Of a DNA stretch of 64,000 nucleotides, positions 8,605-17,351 are shown one piece after another. Each line of letters starts with the position of its first letter. The first letter of the stretch is position 1. The stretch is from the NCBI RefSeq assembly GCF_907165195.1, contig NZ_OU015584.1:3358978-3422977 (forward strand). Direction: 5' to 3'. This stretch comes from Parvicella tangerina. Its GTDB lineage: Bacteria; Bacteroidota; Bacteroidia; Flavobacteriales_D; Parvicellaceae. The notes beneath the pieces were generated by a model. It did no database searches, had not been told where the DNA came from, and was given only the letters and a program-made list of their open reading frames with translations. The position numbers and the translations under genes are program-made.

Positions 8605-9930
8605 CTATCTAATTGTAATTTTTTTGGTGAATGACTCTCTATCGTTTACAACTTGAAGTAAATACGTCCCAAAGGCCAAATGGTTGTATGACAATTCGAA
8701 TTGATTAAATCCTTTAACTACTGATATATTTTGTGAAGCACTTACTTGTTTACCAAGTGCATCAAAAAGCATCACGTCATAATCATCCTTGAAACTAGAA
8801 TTGAGTGTAATCACGACATCTCCATTTAATGTACCGTAAGCTTCAAATGTAGCATCACTAACGCAGCCAGAAACCATTGATGAAGACAGCACTCTTCTCG
8901 ATCCATTGTTATCTACTTCGGTAAGACGGTAGGCCATATTGGCAGCGCTTGAGTACTGATCGGTGTAGGAGTAGGTTACAGGGTTGGATGAATTCCCCAT
9001 CGCCTGCACAGTTCCAATGAGCTCATAATCCACACCATTAGAACTTTTGTGGATCTCAAAATGACTAGCATTGACTTCTGATACAGTCTCCCAGAAGACC
9101 ACCACACCTTCTTCTTCACATTTCAAATCAAAATAAGTCAATTCAACTGGCAACGGACTTGAATAATCTGAAAGTGTCCAGGTTCTATACCATTCTCCAG
9201 CAGGTGGTGTCACTCCTGAAACTAACCCAGAAGCATTATCTGCACCCCAAATTCCTGTTGCCGTACCAACCCCTGCTCCTGAGCCGTGCCAATTCTCACC
9301 TACGGGATCAAAATGCTGACCACCCAAAAGTCCTTCTGTCAATAGATTTCCTCCCCCCATTTCGGGAGCATAACCTGTGTTGTAGGTAAAGTTTATTGTT
9401 GGAGACGGAATTGCAGAATAGGTCTCACCAGTACCTAGCGGGTCATTGACATCAATTACCCAAAATCGATCCACAACGTAATCCGAGACGTCAGGGTTTC
9501 CATTCGCTCCAGCCATGTGGGTCACCTGAGACGGCCAAGGTGTATTGTCAAAACCAGCAGGTGAAACGTCCCATGAAGAAAATGCAATATATCCGGCACC
9601 AGTACCTGCACCTGTAATGTTCACCGTTAAGGGGATCTTTGCATTATTGGCATCCGCTGTAAAAGGCACCGTATAGGCTCCTGTACTTGTCCCAATATTC
9701 CACTTCACATAATCAAATTCACCTTGTGTAATTATATTTCCACCAGATCCAGTAGTGATGATTCCATTTTGATGAGGTTGGTCAACAACCAAAACAGCCT
9801 CAGTTCCATTTACCCCTCCATTGATAACAATGTAGGCATTATCATCTATGACGACAGCATTGTTTTGAGCCCAATTTACTAAAGCAAGTCCTAAGAAAAA
9901 CAGTATTTGAATGAATCTTACCATCTTCAT
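8605..9930 (-). CDS. T9SS type A sorting domain protein, tandem paralog B
   Basis: A 441-residue exported protein with the same architecture as paralog A: signal peptide (ending at VNWAQ), the GGNIITQGEFDYVKWNIGTS module, the central LPVELTYFDL-x-VVFWETVSEVNASHFEI segment, and a C-terminal sorting domain (MLFDALGKQVSAS, FGTYLLQV, KKITIR). Long blocks are nearly identical between the two, for example STGAYTVPFTADA and GYIAFSSWDVS, which shows a tandem duplication. Divergence is greatest in the C-terminal third. It is separated by 96 nt from the propeller lipoprotein gene upstream and could have its own promoter. Function unknown; a surface structural or binding protein is likely. Confidence 0.85.
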   Translation of the reverse strand: MKMVRFIQILFFLGLALVNWAQNNAVVIDDNAYIVINGGVNGTEAVLVVDQPHQNGIITTGSGGNIITQGEFDYVKWNIGTSTGAYTVPFTADANNAKIPLTVNITGAGTGAGYIAFSSWDVSPAGFDNTPWPSQVTHMAGANGNPDVSDYVVDRFWVIDVNDPLGTGETYSAIPSPTINFTYNTGYAPEMGGGNLLTEGLLGGQHFDPVGENWHGSGAGVGTATGIWGADNASGLVSGVTPPAGEWYRTWTLSDYSSPLPVELTYFDLKCEEEGVVVFWETVSEVNASHFEIHKSSNGVDYELIGTVQAMGNSSNPVTYSYTDQYSSAANMAYRLTEVDNNGSRRVLSSSMVSGCVSDATFEAYGTLNGDVVITLNSSFKDDYDVMLFDALGKQVSASQNISVVKGFNQFELSYNHLAFGTYLLQVVNDRESFTKKITIR

Positions 9931-10026
9931 CTTATAGTATTTACCATTGTAAAATTATACTATTTTACTCACATGCGTATGATTTTAAACGGACTTACCA
10001 TTTTTTTATGACGAATTGTCAAATTT

Positions 10027-11040
10027 CTATTTTAAACGAAAAACTCCATTGTTTAAAGTGCCTATCCAAAGTGACGATTGGTAATAACAAAGTGCCTCAA
10101 CACCATCATCAGGTAAATTGGTGTTATCCGATGAATAACGAGTCCATTCCGAGCCATTGTATTCATGCAAACCACTTGATACAGTACCCACCCAAATCGA
10201 ATTGCCTGAAGCAAAACAAACTGGTCTAATCAAACCATCTGATAGCGTAGAATTCGTTTGGTCAAAAACCAACCAGTTCTCCGTGTTCAAATCAAACTGC
10301 GCAAGACCTGCATCCGTACCTAGCCAAAGTTTTCCATTCTGGTGCGCAATAGAGTAAACACTATTGTGGGGCAAGCCTGAATTTTGCTTAGTGAACGTGG
10401 TCCAAACACCATTTGAGAACTGAGAAAGGCCACCAGCAGTAGCTATCCAAACATCGTTACCCACACATCTAATATTGCTAACAGAGTTGTTTGGCAAACC
10501 AGAGTTCGCTGGTGTATAACTTTGCCAATTGGTCCCGTCAAACCTCATTAAGCCACCTCCACTGAAGGTTCCGACCCAAATACTCCCGGTTGCATCTTGG
10601 TCTAGTGAACGTATTTTATTTACTAAAAGTGGAGAATTCTGTTTAGTTAAATGCGTCCAACTTACTCCATCAAAGACTGAAATTCCATAGTCCGTGGCCA
10701 CCCAAACTTCTCCTCCAGCAGTCTCCAGGATCGCATTTACAATATTTGAACTTAGCTGAGCGCTAGAAGTATCAACTACTTGCCAGACACCATTTTCCAA
10801 AATGGCTATTCCATTATCCGTGCCTATCCAAATTTGAGTTCCACCAATTGAAGTAATACAATTAATATTATTCGATGTAAGCAGCGAATTTGATGTTGTA
10901 AAGTGATCAAACTCAATTTGCTCTTCTTCAGGAAACTGAGCGACTGGTTCTTCTTTTTTACAAGATACAGTAAATACTACACCCAAATATAAAACTAGAC
11001 TTAAAAAAAAGTTCGTCTTATGTAGTTGGGAAGCCATCAC
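10027..11040 (-). CDS. Two-component-regulator-type beta-propeller lipoprotein
   Basis: A 337-residue protein with a lipoprotein signal (FTVSC, lipidated Cys27, followed by KKEE). The rest is built from about 40-residue repeats of the regulator-propeller type: IWIGTDNGIAILENGVW, VWVATDYGISVFDGVSW, IWVGTFSGGGLMRFDGTNW, VWIATAGGLSQFSNGVW, LWLGTDAGLAQFD, IWVGTVSSGLHEYNGSEW, LWIGTLNNGVFRL. This family normally forms the periplasmic sensor half of hybrid histidine kinases. Here it stands alone as a lipoprotein with no transducer attached, so it may bind a ligand or protein at the membrane. It starts 5 nt after the large T9SS protein gene stops and is clearly in its operon. Confidence 0.85.
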   Translation of the reverse strand: MMASQLHKTNFFLSLVLYLGVVFTVSCKKEEPVAQFPEEEQIEFDHFTTSNSLLTSNNINCITSIGGTQIWIGTDNGIAILENGVWQVVDTSSAQLSSNIVNAILETAGGEVWVATDYGISVFDGVSWTHLTKQNSPLLVNKIRSLDQDATGSIWVGTFSGGGLMRFDGTNWQSYTPANSGLPNNSVSNIRCVGNDVWIATAGGLSQFSNGVWTTFTKQNSGLPHNSVYSIAHQNGKLWLGTDAGLAQFDLNTENWLVFDQTNSTLSDGLIRPVCFASGNSIWVGTVSSGLHEYNGSEWTRYSSDNTNLPDDGVEALCYYQSSLWIGTLNNGVFRLK

Positions 11041-11045
11041 TTGAT

Positions 11046-13109
11046 TTATTTAATCAGAAGTTTCATGACCTGGTTATTAAAATCTCCCTCTACTGTCAGA
11101 TTGTAAACTCCTGAGGGCAGACTCTTGAGCCCATAATCAAAAACTACACGACCCTGACTACAACTCTCAAATTCAGAAAAAATGAGTTCACCTAATGCAT
11201 TGTAAAGAGATATTCTGACATTTTGATCAAGAGAAGAATTAATTACAACACTAATAGCTCCATCTGATGGGTTGGGAAACACATTCGCTTCAAAAATAAT
11301 TTCGTCAAATTTACGGTTGACTGCCACAGCTGCGCTCTTCTGCTTTTTTCCGTCATAATCCACAGACACAATTCTGTAATAAGATCTGGAATGAAGGATA
11401 TCCTCATCTGCAAATTCATATTCCATATTAGAAGAACTGTTTCCTTGCGCGGGCAACACTCCCAATCGATGAAAATCGACACCATTCAGCGACCGTTCTA
11501 CTTCGAAATGACTTACATTGACCTCAGCTGCTGTTTGCCATTTCACGAGGTTCACTTTAGGCAGTTTTTCTACTTCAAAGTTGATAAACTCTACAGGAAG
11601 AGCAATTACATTAGACACTTCTAATGTAAAGTCACACTCAGCGCCCCCATTCCCATCAATAACGAAGAAATAAGTAGTAGGAGAACCATTCGGCAAAGCC
11701 GTAGTATAAGTTCCTCCTGTATTTATTGACTGACAAGCATCAGCAGAAGCATAGGTTCCACCGCAAGCGCCTGTAGAGGAGGTGAAAATTCCAAACTGAG
11801 CACTTGCCCCGTAATAGGTATATCCATTGATAGGTGGTCCGGCAAAAGTCATGTACCCCGAGCTACAGTTCACACCTGTAACATCTACATTTACAGGTGT
11901 TCCACTTCCATCACTCTGAAATTCAACCCAAACTGTATTTTCAATAGAACCCGCACAATAGAGCGTACTTGAAGGAGGTGTGTCAGCACCATCAGGGTCT
12001 GTAGAAGAAGTTGTAAAAGAGCAATTATCTGAGCTAATTGTTTCAGGAGAGCCTGCTGTCATTCCAATCGCTGTTGAGCACTCATCTCCGTATAATGTTG
12101 TAACATCCACTTCATCAACGGTGAGGGTAAATGGTCCTTCATCACCAGCATCTGAATCAACAAACAAATAGTAGGTTCCTGCTGTTTCAAACCAAACGGT
12201 TCTACAAGGTGAATCCGTTCCAGGAACTCCACTTCCTAACGTTGTACCAGTTGTCTGCAAACCACCTTCCCAAGAGCCGTTAGGCATACAAGTAAAAGGA
12301 CCTGAGCAACTTGCTGCTGAGAGTACAGCAACATCCATTACATTTCCAGCATCCGTTCCTGTCAATTGAATACTGTAGTGTGAATCCGCACCAACCGTCA
12401 ACGTAAAGATGACATCTTCTGCACCACCAATAGTTCCAATCCAGTTCCCCTCACATCCACCAGTTACGGAATTGGAAAAACCTACCGTTGTTCCTGAATA
12501 TGTGTAAGGGAATGAAGATATTGGAATTGCCGAGCAAGGGCCACAACCAGAGTTTGGAGCTACAGTATAGGTTAAAGTGATTCGTCCAGCGCCACCATTT
12601 CCTCCAGACTCGCCACCGCCAGCACCACCAGCGCCACCATTTCCGCCAGCACCACCATTTCCGCCAGCGAGAAAAAATGGAGAGTTTCCGTTGCTTCCGT
12701 TGGTAACAGTACCACCAGATCCTCCTCCACCAACTCCTACTGCCGAATACGTACCACCCGTACCACCATTTGCGATGATGGTTGAAAATGAAGTATTACC
12801 CCCGTTAGTTCCAGCGTTCTTACTTCCAACACCTCCAGCTCCAACAGTATAGGCTATGGTATTCCCAGGAGTAACAGCAAGCGTATTAACGACATAGCCA
12901 CCTCCTCCGCCTCCATACCCTTCTGAAGCGGCATTATTGTTGTCGTCTCCAGCACCTGCTCCACCTCCACCCCAGCATTCTACCTGAACTGAGGATACAC
13001 CGCACGGCACGGTCCATGTACCAGAGGAGTTGAATGTTTCAACTGTTTGTCCTTCGATGAAGAAGACTAAAAAAAGCAAAACTACAGATGTACTAAATCT
13101 TAAAATCAT
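11046..13109 (-). CDS. Large secreted protein: glycine-rich module, PPC-like domains, T9SS type A sorting domain
   Basis: A 687-residue exported protein (signal peptide ending FFIEGQ). Residues about 45-180 are a glycine-rich module, with runs such as GGGGAGAGDD and GGNGGAGGNGG preceded by TWTVPCGVSSVQVECWGGGG, as seen in tail-fibre-like and receptor-binding glycine-rich domains. About 185-500 carry cysteine-containing beta domains resembling bacterial pre-peptidase C-terminal domains (YYLFVDSDAGDEGPFTLTV, YFFVIDGNGGAECDFTLEV). About 505-600 have the FINFEVEKLPKVNLVKWQTA segment, and about 610-687 the T9SS type A sorting domain (VFPNPSDGAISV, LPSGVYNLTV). It overlaps the small upstream gene by ATGA, so translation is coupled. 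Probably a surface adhesin or matrix protein. Confidence 0.85.
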   Translation of the reverse strand: MILRFSTSVVLLFLVFFIEGQTVETFNSSGTWTVPCGVSSVQVECWGGGGAGAGDDNNNAASEGYGGGGGGYVVNTLAVTPGNTIAYTVGAGGVGSKNAGTNGGNTSFSTIIANGGTGGTYSAVGVGGGGSGGTVTNGSNGNSPFFLAGGNGGAGGNGGAGGAGGGESGGNGGAGRITLTYTVAPNSGCGPCSAIPISSFPYTYSGTTVGFSNSVTGGCEGNWIGTIGGAEDVIFTLTVGADSHYSIQLTGTDAGNVMDVAVLSAASCSGPFTCMPNGSWEGGLQTTGTTLGSGVPGTDSPCRTVWFETAGTYYLFVDSDAGDEGPFTLTVDEVDVTTLYGDECSTAIGMTAGSPETISSDNCSFTTSSTDPDGADTPPSSTLYCAGSIENTVWVEFQSDGSGTPVNVDVTGVNCSSGYMTFAGPPINGYTYYGASAQFGIFTSSTGACGGTYASADACQSINTGGTYTTALPNGSPTTYFFVIDGNGGAECDFTLEVSNVIALPVEFINFEVEKLPKVNLVKWQTAAEVNVSHFEVERSLNGVDFHRLGVLPAQGNSSSNMEYEFADEDILHSRSYYRIVSVDYDGKKQKSAAVAVNRKFDEIIFEANVFPNPSDGAISVVINSSLDQNVRISLYNALGELIFSEFESCSQGRVVFDYGLKSLPSGVYNLTVEGDFNNQVMKLLIK

Positions 13110-13363
13110 TTGCTCTGAGTTTTTGTTGTTGCTTCTTTCTTCTCCAGTTCATTCAGGTATTCCTCTGTTCTCATCACTTTACCATGAGGTAGGATCTCTC
13201 GATCTATCCTACCACTCCTTTCCTGGCCTGAAACAACCTTCGAGGTATCCACTTTTTCCCCAGTTTTACCAACCAGAGACTTTTGCCCAGTATTAATTTC
13301 CTGCGCCCAACCAGCGCAACAGAATAACCCTAGACATATTGTTAAGATTAGCTTTCTTTTCAT
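13106..13363 (-). CDS. Small exported protein with VDTSKV motif
   Basis: An 85-residue protein with a signal peptide (MKRKLILTICLGLFCCAGWAQ) and a short charged mature part of about 64 residues. It includes GEKVDTSKV, a motif also found at the C-terminus of the small exported protein at 3085-3402, and a Glu/Lys-rich helical tail (MRTEEYLNELEKKEATTK). It is the first gene of a minus-strand run and overlaps the next one by ATGA. Coupling to a T9SS client suggests a helper or partner role, but this is inference from position only. Confidence 0.7.
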   Translation of the reverse strand: MKRKLILTICLGLFCCAGWAQEINTGQKSLVGKTGEKVDTSKVVSGQERSGRIDREILPHGKVMRTEEYLNELEKKEATTKTQSK

Positions 13364-13489
13364 ATCATTTAATTCATTTCTTCTTGGTCATTGATTTTGC
13401 TCACCCATTTATCAACTATCATTTCACCGATGTTAACCCACGGATATTTCCAACTTCAAAAACTTTTCCATCTATTGCAAATGACTAGC

Positions 13490-13507
13490 ATAGGTAAAAA
13501 TACCTAT
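13490..13507. repeat. Short perfect inverted repeat in a 280-bp intergenic region
   Basis: ATAGGTA (13490-13496), an AAAA spacer, then TACCTAT (13501-13507). It sits in the 13364-13643 gap between ompH (which ends there) and the start of the secreted-protein run. There is no T tract long enough for a terminator. It could be an operator. The rest of the gap is AT-rich and I see no gene in it. Confidence 0.35.
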
Positions 13508-13643
13508 ATTGTTCTTCATTTACAAATATTTAGATTAATTCTAATTAATTCAGACCCAAAACAACAGTCTGATTATCAATAATTTCAGGAATTAGAAATA
13601 ATAGCTTTGGGCTTTCTACATACAGAGAACTGCAACCTCATAT

Positions 13644-14174
13644 TTAGAGGCCCAACTTCGCTTTGACTAGACCTAGCACATTGTCATCATCATTTCTTGC
13701 GTAAACAATGTTTCCATAGGCAGCGTCAAGAATGTAATCATATCCATTCTCTTTTGCAACCTCATCGATAGCTTTCTGCATTTTTTCTCTTATGGGGTTG
13801 TAAAGTTGCTCTTGCTTCTTTGCTAATTCATCATTAGCAGCCTTTGGCATGGCTTGTAGATTTTCTTGTTGTTGTTGCAACTTCTGCAACGTTTGTTTCT
13901 TTACAAGTTCTGTCATACTGGCACTATCCTTAACAAAGGTATTCACACCTATCTCAAACGTTTTTTGCTCCTGTTGATAGTAAGTAACCATCTGCTCTTC
14001 CATCTTTTTCAGTTCTTCATCCGCAGCCTGTTTCTCAGGCATAAGCACCCAAAGTTCATTGGTATTAATATAGCCAACTTTTGATTTAGGTCCAGTGCTC
14101 TTTGCAGCTACAAAAACAACCACCAACAATGCAATTCCAAGAAAATATTGCCAACGTTTTGACTTCAATGACAT
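13644..14174 (-). CDS. OmpH/Skp-family periplasmic chaperone
   Basis: A 176-residue protein with an N-terminal membrane or signal segment (about 9-24), then VGYINTNELWVLMPE, the short beta start typical of Skp/OmpH, followed by a long charged coiled-coil region (about 50-135: ADEELKKMEEQMVTYYQQEQ and onwards) and the C-terminal return (YDYILDAAYGNIVYA). Skp chaperones hold unfolded outer-membrane proteins in the periplasm. The N-terminus is less like a cleaved signal (no clear AxA), so it may stay anchored. It is transcribed divergently from mpl, and both have -7 boxes in the gap between them. Confidence 0.85.
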   Translation of the reverse strand: MSLKSKRWQYFLGIALLVVVFVAAKSTGPKSKVGYINTNELWVLMPEKQAADEELKKMEEQMVTYYQQEQKTFEIGVNTFVKDSASMTELVKKQTLQKLQQQQENLQAMPKAANDELAKKQEQLYNPIREKMQKAIDEVAKENGYDYILDAAYGNIVYARNDDDNVLGLVKAKLGL

Positions 14175-14200
14175 AGTAATACTTTTTTAATATTTGGAGA

Positions 14201-14208
14201 CAAAGGTA
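14201..14208 (-). promoter_or_regulatory. -7 box for the ompH/skp gene
   Basis: TACCTTTG on the minus strand fits TAnnTTTG and lies 26 nt before the start codon. No -33 TTTG at consensus spacing was found. Confidence 0.45.
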
Positions 14209-14259
14209 CACTAATTCTAATTCGTTTCATAATCAACCTTCTGCAGGAAAATCTCACAG

Positions 14260-14290
14260 CTTTCCGTTTATAACTCATTAAAACGGAAAG
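14260..14290. repeat. 10-bp perfect inverted repeat between divergent promoters
   Basis: CTTTCCGTTT (14260-14269), an 11-nt spacer, then AAACGGAAAG (14281-14290). It lies between the -7 boxes of ompH (14201-14208) and mpl (14312-14319). Neither side has a T tract, so it is not a terminator. Its placement suits an operator for a dimeric regulator. Confidence 0.45.
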
Positions 14291-14311
14291 TAATTCATAG
14301 GCCGTGATTAT

Positions 14312-14319
14312 TACCTTTA
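14312..14319 (+). promoter_or_regulatory. Possible -7 box for mpl
   Basis: TACCTTTA differs from TAnnTTTG only in the last base. It lies 17 nt upstream of the mpl start codon, just downstream of the inverted repeat at 14260-14290. Confidence 0.3.
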
Positions 14320-14336
14320 ACTAAAACCACAGTTTT

Positions 14337-15695
14337 ATGAAAGTCCATTTTATTGCGATCGGAGGGAGTGCTATGCATAATTTAGCAATTGCCCTACATT
14401 TAAAAGGCTATGAGGTATCTGGATCAGATGATGAGATCTTCGACCCGTCTAAAGGTCGTCTGGCCAAATACGGACTTCTTCCTGATTCGATAGGATGGGA
14501 TCCTGCGCGAATTTCAAAAGATATAAACTCCGTGATACTTGGAATGCATGCTAGAGCAGATAACCCTGAGCTTGCCAAAGCACAGGAACTGGGAATCCCT
14601 ATTTTTTCATACCCCGAGTACCTATACGAGCAGACAAAGAACAAGAAGCGTGTCGTAATTGGTGGTAGTCACGGAAAAACTTCGATTACATCTATGATAT
14701 TGCACGTATTGCAGCACAATCATGTGAAACACGATTACATGGTTGGCGCACAATTAGAAGGATTTGAGTGTATGGTTAGTTTGAAAGAAGATTCCACAAT
14801 AGCCATTCTGGAGGGAGATGAATACCTTTCTTCTCCGATTGACAGAAGACCGAAATTCCACCTCTATCAACCCAATATTGCTTTACTGAGTGGTATTGCC
14901 TGGGATCACATCAATGTTTTTCCCACCTTTGAAAACTACGTTGAGCAGTTTCAAATTTTTGTAGACAAAATCGAACCTAATGGCGATATCATCTACTATG
15001 ATGGTGATGAAAACGTAAAGCTTGTTGCACAAAAAAGCCGAGCCGATGTATCTCAAATTCCCTACGACACCCACCCTCACCGAATTGAGAAGGGAATAAC
15101 ATACCTTCTTGATGAAGAACGAGAATATCCACTCCATATTTTTGGCGAACATAATCTGCAGAATGTTTCAGGCGCTTTAAATGTGTGCTTGCGTATCGGC
15201 TTAAGCAAAGGGCAATTCTATGCAGCAATAATAAGTTTTAAAGGTGCTTCGAAAAGACTTGAGTTAGTTACACAGACCTCATCATCTTTGATGTATAAAG
15301 ACTTTGCTCATTCTCCTTCTAAATTGAAGGCAACGACCCAAGCTTTGAAAGATCAATTTCCAGACAGAAAACTTATCGCCTGTATGGAGCTGCACACCTT
15401 TAGCAGTTTGAACAAAGATTTTTTGGATGAGTATGATGGAGCTATGAAGGATGCCGATGAAGCTTTTGTCTATTTCAATCCGCATACGATTGCTCACAAA
15501 AAACTCACTCCAATATCTAAGGAGGACGTGAAAAAGGCATTTAATTCTGAGAATGTTCGTGTTTACACTTCTTCGGAAGAATTGACGAACCTACTTAAGG
15601 AAAAAGATTGGAATGATACTAATCTACTGATGATGACAAGCGGCACTTTCGATGGGGTTGACTTTAAGAAATTAGGAGAAGAACTCTTTACTTAA
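14337..15695 (+). CDS. mpl: UDP-N-acetylmuramate:murein peptide ligase (Mpl-like Mur ligase)
   Basis: A 452-residue Mur ligase. The N-terminal UDP-binding Rossmann domain starts MKVHFIAIGGSAMHNLA and has the GYEVSGSDD stretch. The ATP-binding P-loop GGSHGKTS is near residues 109-116, and EGDEYLSS is the catalytic-domain acidic motif. The third domain has KGASKRLE and YKDFAHSPSKLKATTQAL, where the HSP replaces the HHP of MurC. This is typical of Mpl, which attaches recycled L-Ala-gamma-D-Glu-meso-DAP tripeptide to UDP-MurNAc. Bacteroidota often carry this Mpl-like paralog alongside MurC, so MurC itself is a less likely alternative. It converges with the DUF4199 gene with an 8-nt overlap. Confidence 0.85.
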   Translation: MKVHFIAIGGSAMHNLAIALHLKGYEVSGSDDEIFDPSKGRLAKYGLLPDSIGWDPARISKDINSVILGMHARADNPELAKAQELGIPIFSYPEYLYEQTKNKKRVVIGGSHGKTSITSMILHVLQHNHVKHDYMVGAQLEGFECMVSLKEDSTIAILEGDEYLSSPIDRRPKFHLYQPNIALLSGIAWDHINVFPTFENYVEQFQIFVDKIEPNGDIIYYDGDENVKLVAQKSRADVSQIPYDTHPHRIEKGITYLLDEEREYPLHIFGEHNLQNVSGALNVCLRIGLSKGQFYAAIISFKGASKRLELVTQTSSSLMYKDFAHSPSKLKATTQALKDQFPDRKLIACMELHTFSSLNKDFLDEYDGAMKDADEAFVYFNPHTIAHKKLTPISKEDVKKAFNSENVRVYTSSEELTNLLKEKDWNDTNLLMMTSGTFDGVDFKKLGEELFT

Positions 15696-16254
15696 GCTTT
15701 GCTAGTACCAGTCTATTAAAGGCCGTAATTAAAAAAGAGTACACCATTCCGAGCAGCAGGAGTGAAAAGAGGGCGATGGGAAATATTCGAACAGGAGTAA
15801 GGTTGTGCTCTGCGTTAGCTATGTTCTGTTCAATCATATCATCCAATGATTTCCCTTTAAAGGTGTCAGGGTTTGCTCCCATCTGTTCTTCAAGTTTTTC
15901 AATTTCCTTTGGATCTTGATAGCGCTCAATGATTTCCTCTTTACGTCTCTCTACAAAATCATCATCTATCTTAGAAAAATAAAGTACTAAAAAAACAGCA
16001 ATGAGCAACGCAAAAACAGCCGATGACGTCAGACCTGTTTTAATATCCACCAACATACTTAGTCCACCCTTCTTGTTTCTATTATAGTTGATCAGGATGC
16101 TCAACGCCACTCCGATAAACAAGCAGAAAGTTCCTATACCAACCATGATCTGCATGAAATCACTTCTCAGATTCACTTCTGCCATAAACAAGCTCATGAT
16201 GATGATGATGAACCCAAGGCTAGTGTATACCCCGAACTTTAAACCAATTTTCAT
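15688..16254 (-). CDS. DUF4199-family membrane protein
   Basis: A 188-residue membrane protein with four predicted helices (about 5-25, 32-52, 72-92, 155-178) and a charged loop between the third and fourth (DDDFVERRKEEIIERYQDPKEIEKLEEQM). This layout matches DUF4199, a family nearly limited to Bacteroidota and of unknown function. Its start overlaps the stop of lspA by ATGA, so translation is coupled, and it may act in the same envelope process. No catalytic residues are apparent. Confidence 0.75.
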   Translation of the reverse strand: MKIGLKFGVYTSLGFIIIIMSLFMAEVNLRSDFMQIMVGIGTFCLFIGVALSILINYNRNKKGGLSMLVDIKTGLTSSAVFALLIAVFLVLYFSKIDDDFVERRKEEIIERYQDPKEIEKLEEQMGANPDTFKGKSLDDMIEQNIANAEHNLTPVRIFPIALFSLLLLGMVYSFLITAFNRLVLAKLK

Positions 16255-16898
16255 GACTTCTTCCTTTTGAATACCGAGAAATCTCCTTTGCCTTCTCCAA
16301 AGAACCTCTTATTGAAGACCAACATCGTAATTACGCCAGTTGAAACCGCAACGTCCGCAACGTTAAAAATTGGAGGAAAAACCTCAGAACCTCCCAAGCC
16401 AAAAGGCATCCAATCTGGCCAGTAAAATTCAAAATAGATCATATCAACAACACAACCCTGAAGCATTCCTGCATAACCTTCAAAGTTCATTTGAGCTTCT
16501 CCAGCATAACCGACCCATTTGTTAATTTCTGGGTTCCATGTTGTTCCTTGATCAAACATTAACCCATAAAAGGCGCTATCCAAGAGATTACCTACTGCAC
16601 CTGCAAATACCAGTGCTACAGAAAAAACGAGTCCTTTATGTGCCTTATTCTCAACAAGGTTTCGAATAACAAATGCGATGGCAATAATCGCTATGATACG
16701 GAACGAACTCAGCAAGAGTTTACCCCAAAGACCTCCCAGCTCCCAGCCAAAAGCCATTCCCGGGTTCTCAATAAATTGAAACTTGAGAATACCAGCCTCA
16801 AAGATAACATCGCCAATGGCGGCATTCGCCTTTACCCACAACTTTAACCATTGGTCTAGGACTAACGTTACTATGATTGTAATCAGTGCTGTTCTCAT
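16251..16898 (-). CDS. lspA: Lipoprotein signal peptidase (signal peptidase II)
   Basis: LspA removes the signal peptide from diacylglyceryl-modified prolipoproteins in the inner membrane. The 215-residue protein keeps the family landmarks: Asp14 in the first helix, the FIENPGMAFG motif, and the two catalytic aspartates Asp107 (GNLLDSAFYG) and Asp182 (NVADVAVS). It is about 50 residues longer than E. coli LspA because of an insertion (about 115-172) between the two active-site segments, a form common in this phylum. Lipoprotein substrates in this window include the M1 peptidase and the propeller lipoprotein. The gene follows dksA after a strong terminator-like hairpin and overlaps the DUF4199 gene. 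Confidence 0.95.
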   Translation of the reverse strand: MRTALITIIVTLVLDQWLKLWVKANAAIGDVIFEAGILKFQFIENPGMAFGWELGGLWGKLLLSSFRIIAIIAIAFVIRNLVENKAHKGLVFSVALVFAGAVGNLLDSAFYGLMFDQGTTWNPEINKWVGYAGEAQMNFEGYAGMLQGCVVDMIYFEFYWPDWMPFGLGGSEVFPPIFNVADVAVSTGVITMLVFNKRFFGEGKGDFSVFKRKKS

Positions 16899-16908
16899 AA
16901 AATAAAAC

Positions 16909-16944
16909 GAAGAAGAGTCAGGTTAAATGTCCCGACTCTTCTTC
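16909..16944 (-). terminator. Rho-independent terminator or attenuator between the DksA-like gene and lspA
   Basis: A perfect 11-bp stem: GAAGAAGAGTC (16909-16919) pairs with GACTCTTCTTC (16934-16944) across a 14-nt loop. In the minus direction it is followed by GTTTTATTTTATG, a T-rich tract ending near the lspA start. It probably ends or attenuates transcription coming from the DksA-like gene. Confidence 0.7.
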
Positions 16945-16962
16945 ATACAAGCTGTTCAGCTA

Positions 16963-17340
16963 TTATTGCATTTTTTTGGCTTCAATACTTAGGGTAGCGT
17001 GAGGAACCAATCTCAATCTTTCTTTAGCGATTAATTTACCAGTTACACGACATACACCATACGAACCGTTTTCAATTCTAATCAGCGCTAACTCCAGGTT
17101 TTTGATGAACTTTTCCTTTCTGTTTGCCAGGTTCGCCATTTCTTCTCTCATCAAGGTTTCAGAACCATCTTCCATCATATTAAATGATCTTCCGGTATCA
17201 TCAGTTCCATGATCGTCTTTATGTGTAAGCGATCCTTTCAACATTTCAAAATCCTCTTTCGCTTCAGCGATCTTCTTCAAGATAATCTCTTTGAACTCCT
17301 GAAGTTCTGATTCACTGTATTTATTTTTTTCCTTTGCCAT
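16963..17340 (-). CDS. TraR/DksA-family regulator with degenerate zinc finger
   Basis: A 125-residue protein with an N-terminal coiled coil (about 8-80) and the C-terminal signature LIRIENGSYGVCRVTGKLI then KERLRLVPHATLSIEAK. This is the DksA/TraR zinc-finger region, but only one cysteine of the usual four remains (CRVT in place of CxxC, and no second pair). DksA proteins reach into the RNA polymerase secondary channel and modulate initiation with ppGpp. Loss of the cysteines in this subfamily is known from flavobacterial homologs as I recall them. It lies between ileS and lspA on the same strand, 11 nt after ileS in the map but transcribed after it would be read the other way: its start is just below the ileS stop at 17352, so ileS and this gene are probably co-transcribed. 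Confidence 0.85.
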   Translation of the reverse strand: MAKEKNKYSESELQEFKEIILKKIAEAKEDFEMLKGSLTHKDDHGTDDTGRSFNMMEDGSETLMREEMANLANRKEKFIKNLELALIRIENGSYGVCRVTGKLIAKERLRLVPHATLSIEAKKMQ

Positions 17341-17351
17341 AGTTAAATAGT

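Noticed and set aside
12577-12852. Proline-rich open frame on the plus strand
   Set aside because: It is the complement of the glycine-rich module of the large T9SS protein.
13391-13582. 63-residue open frame in the 13364-13643 gap
   Set aside because: No start signal, signal peptide or family resemblance; composition fits random AT-rich DNA.
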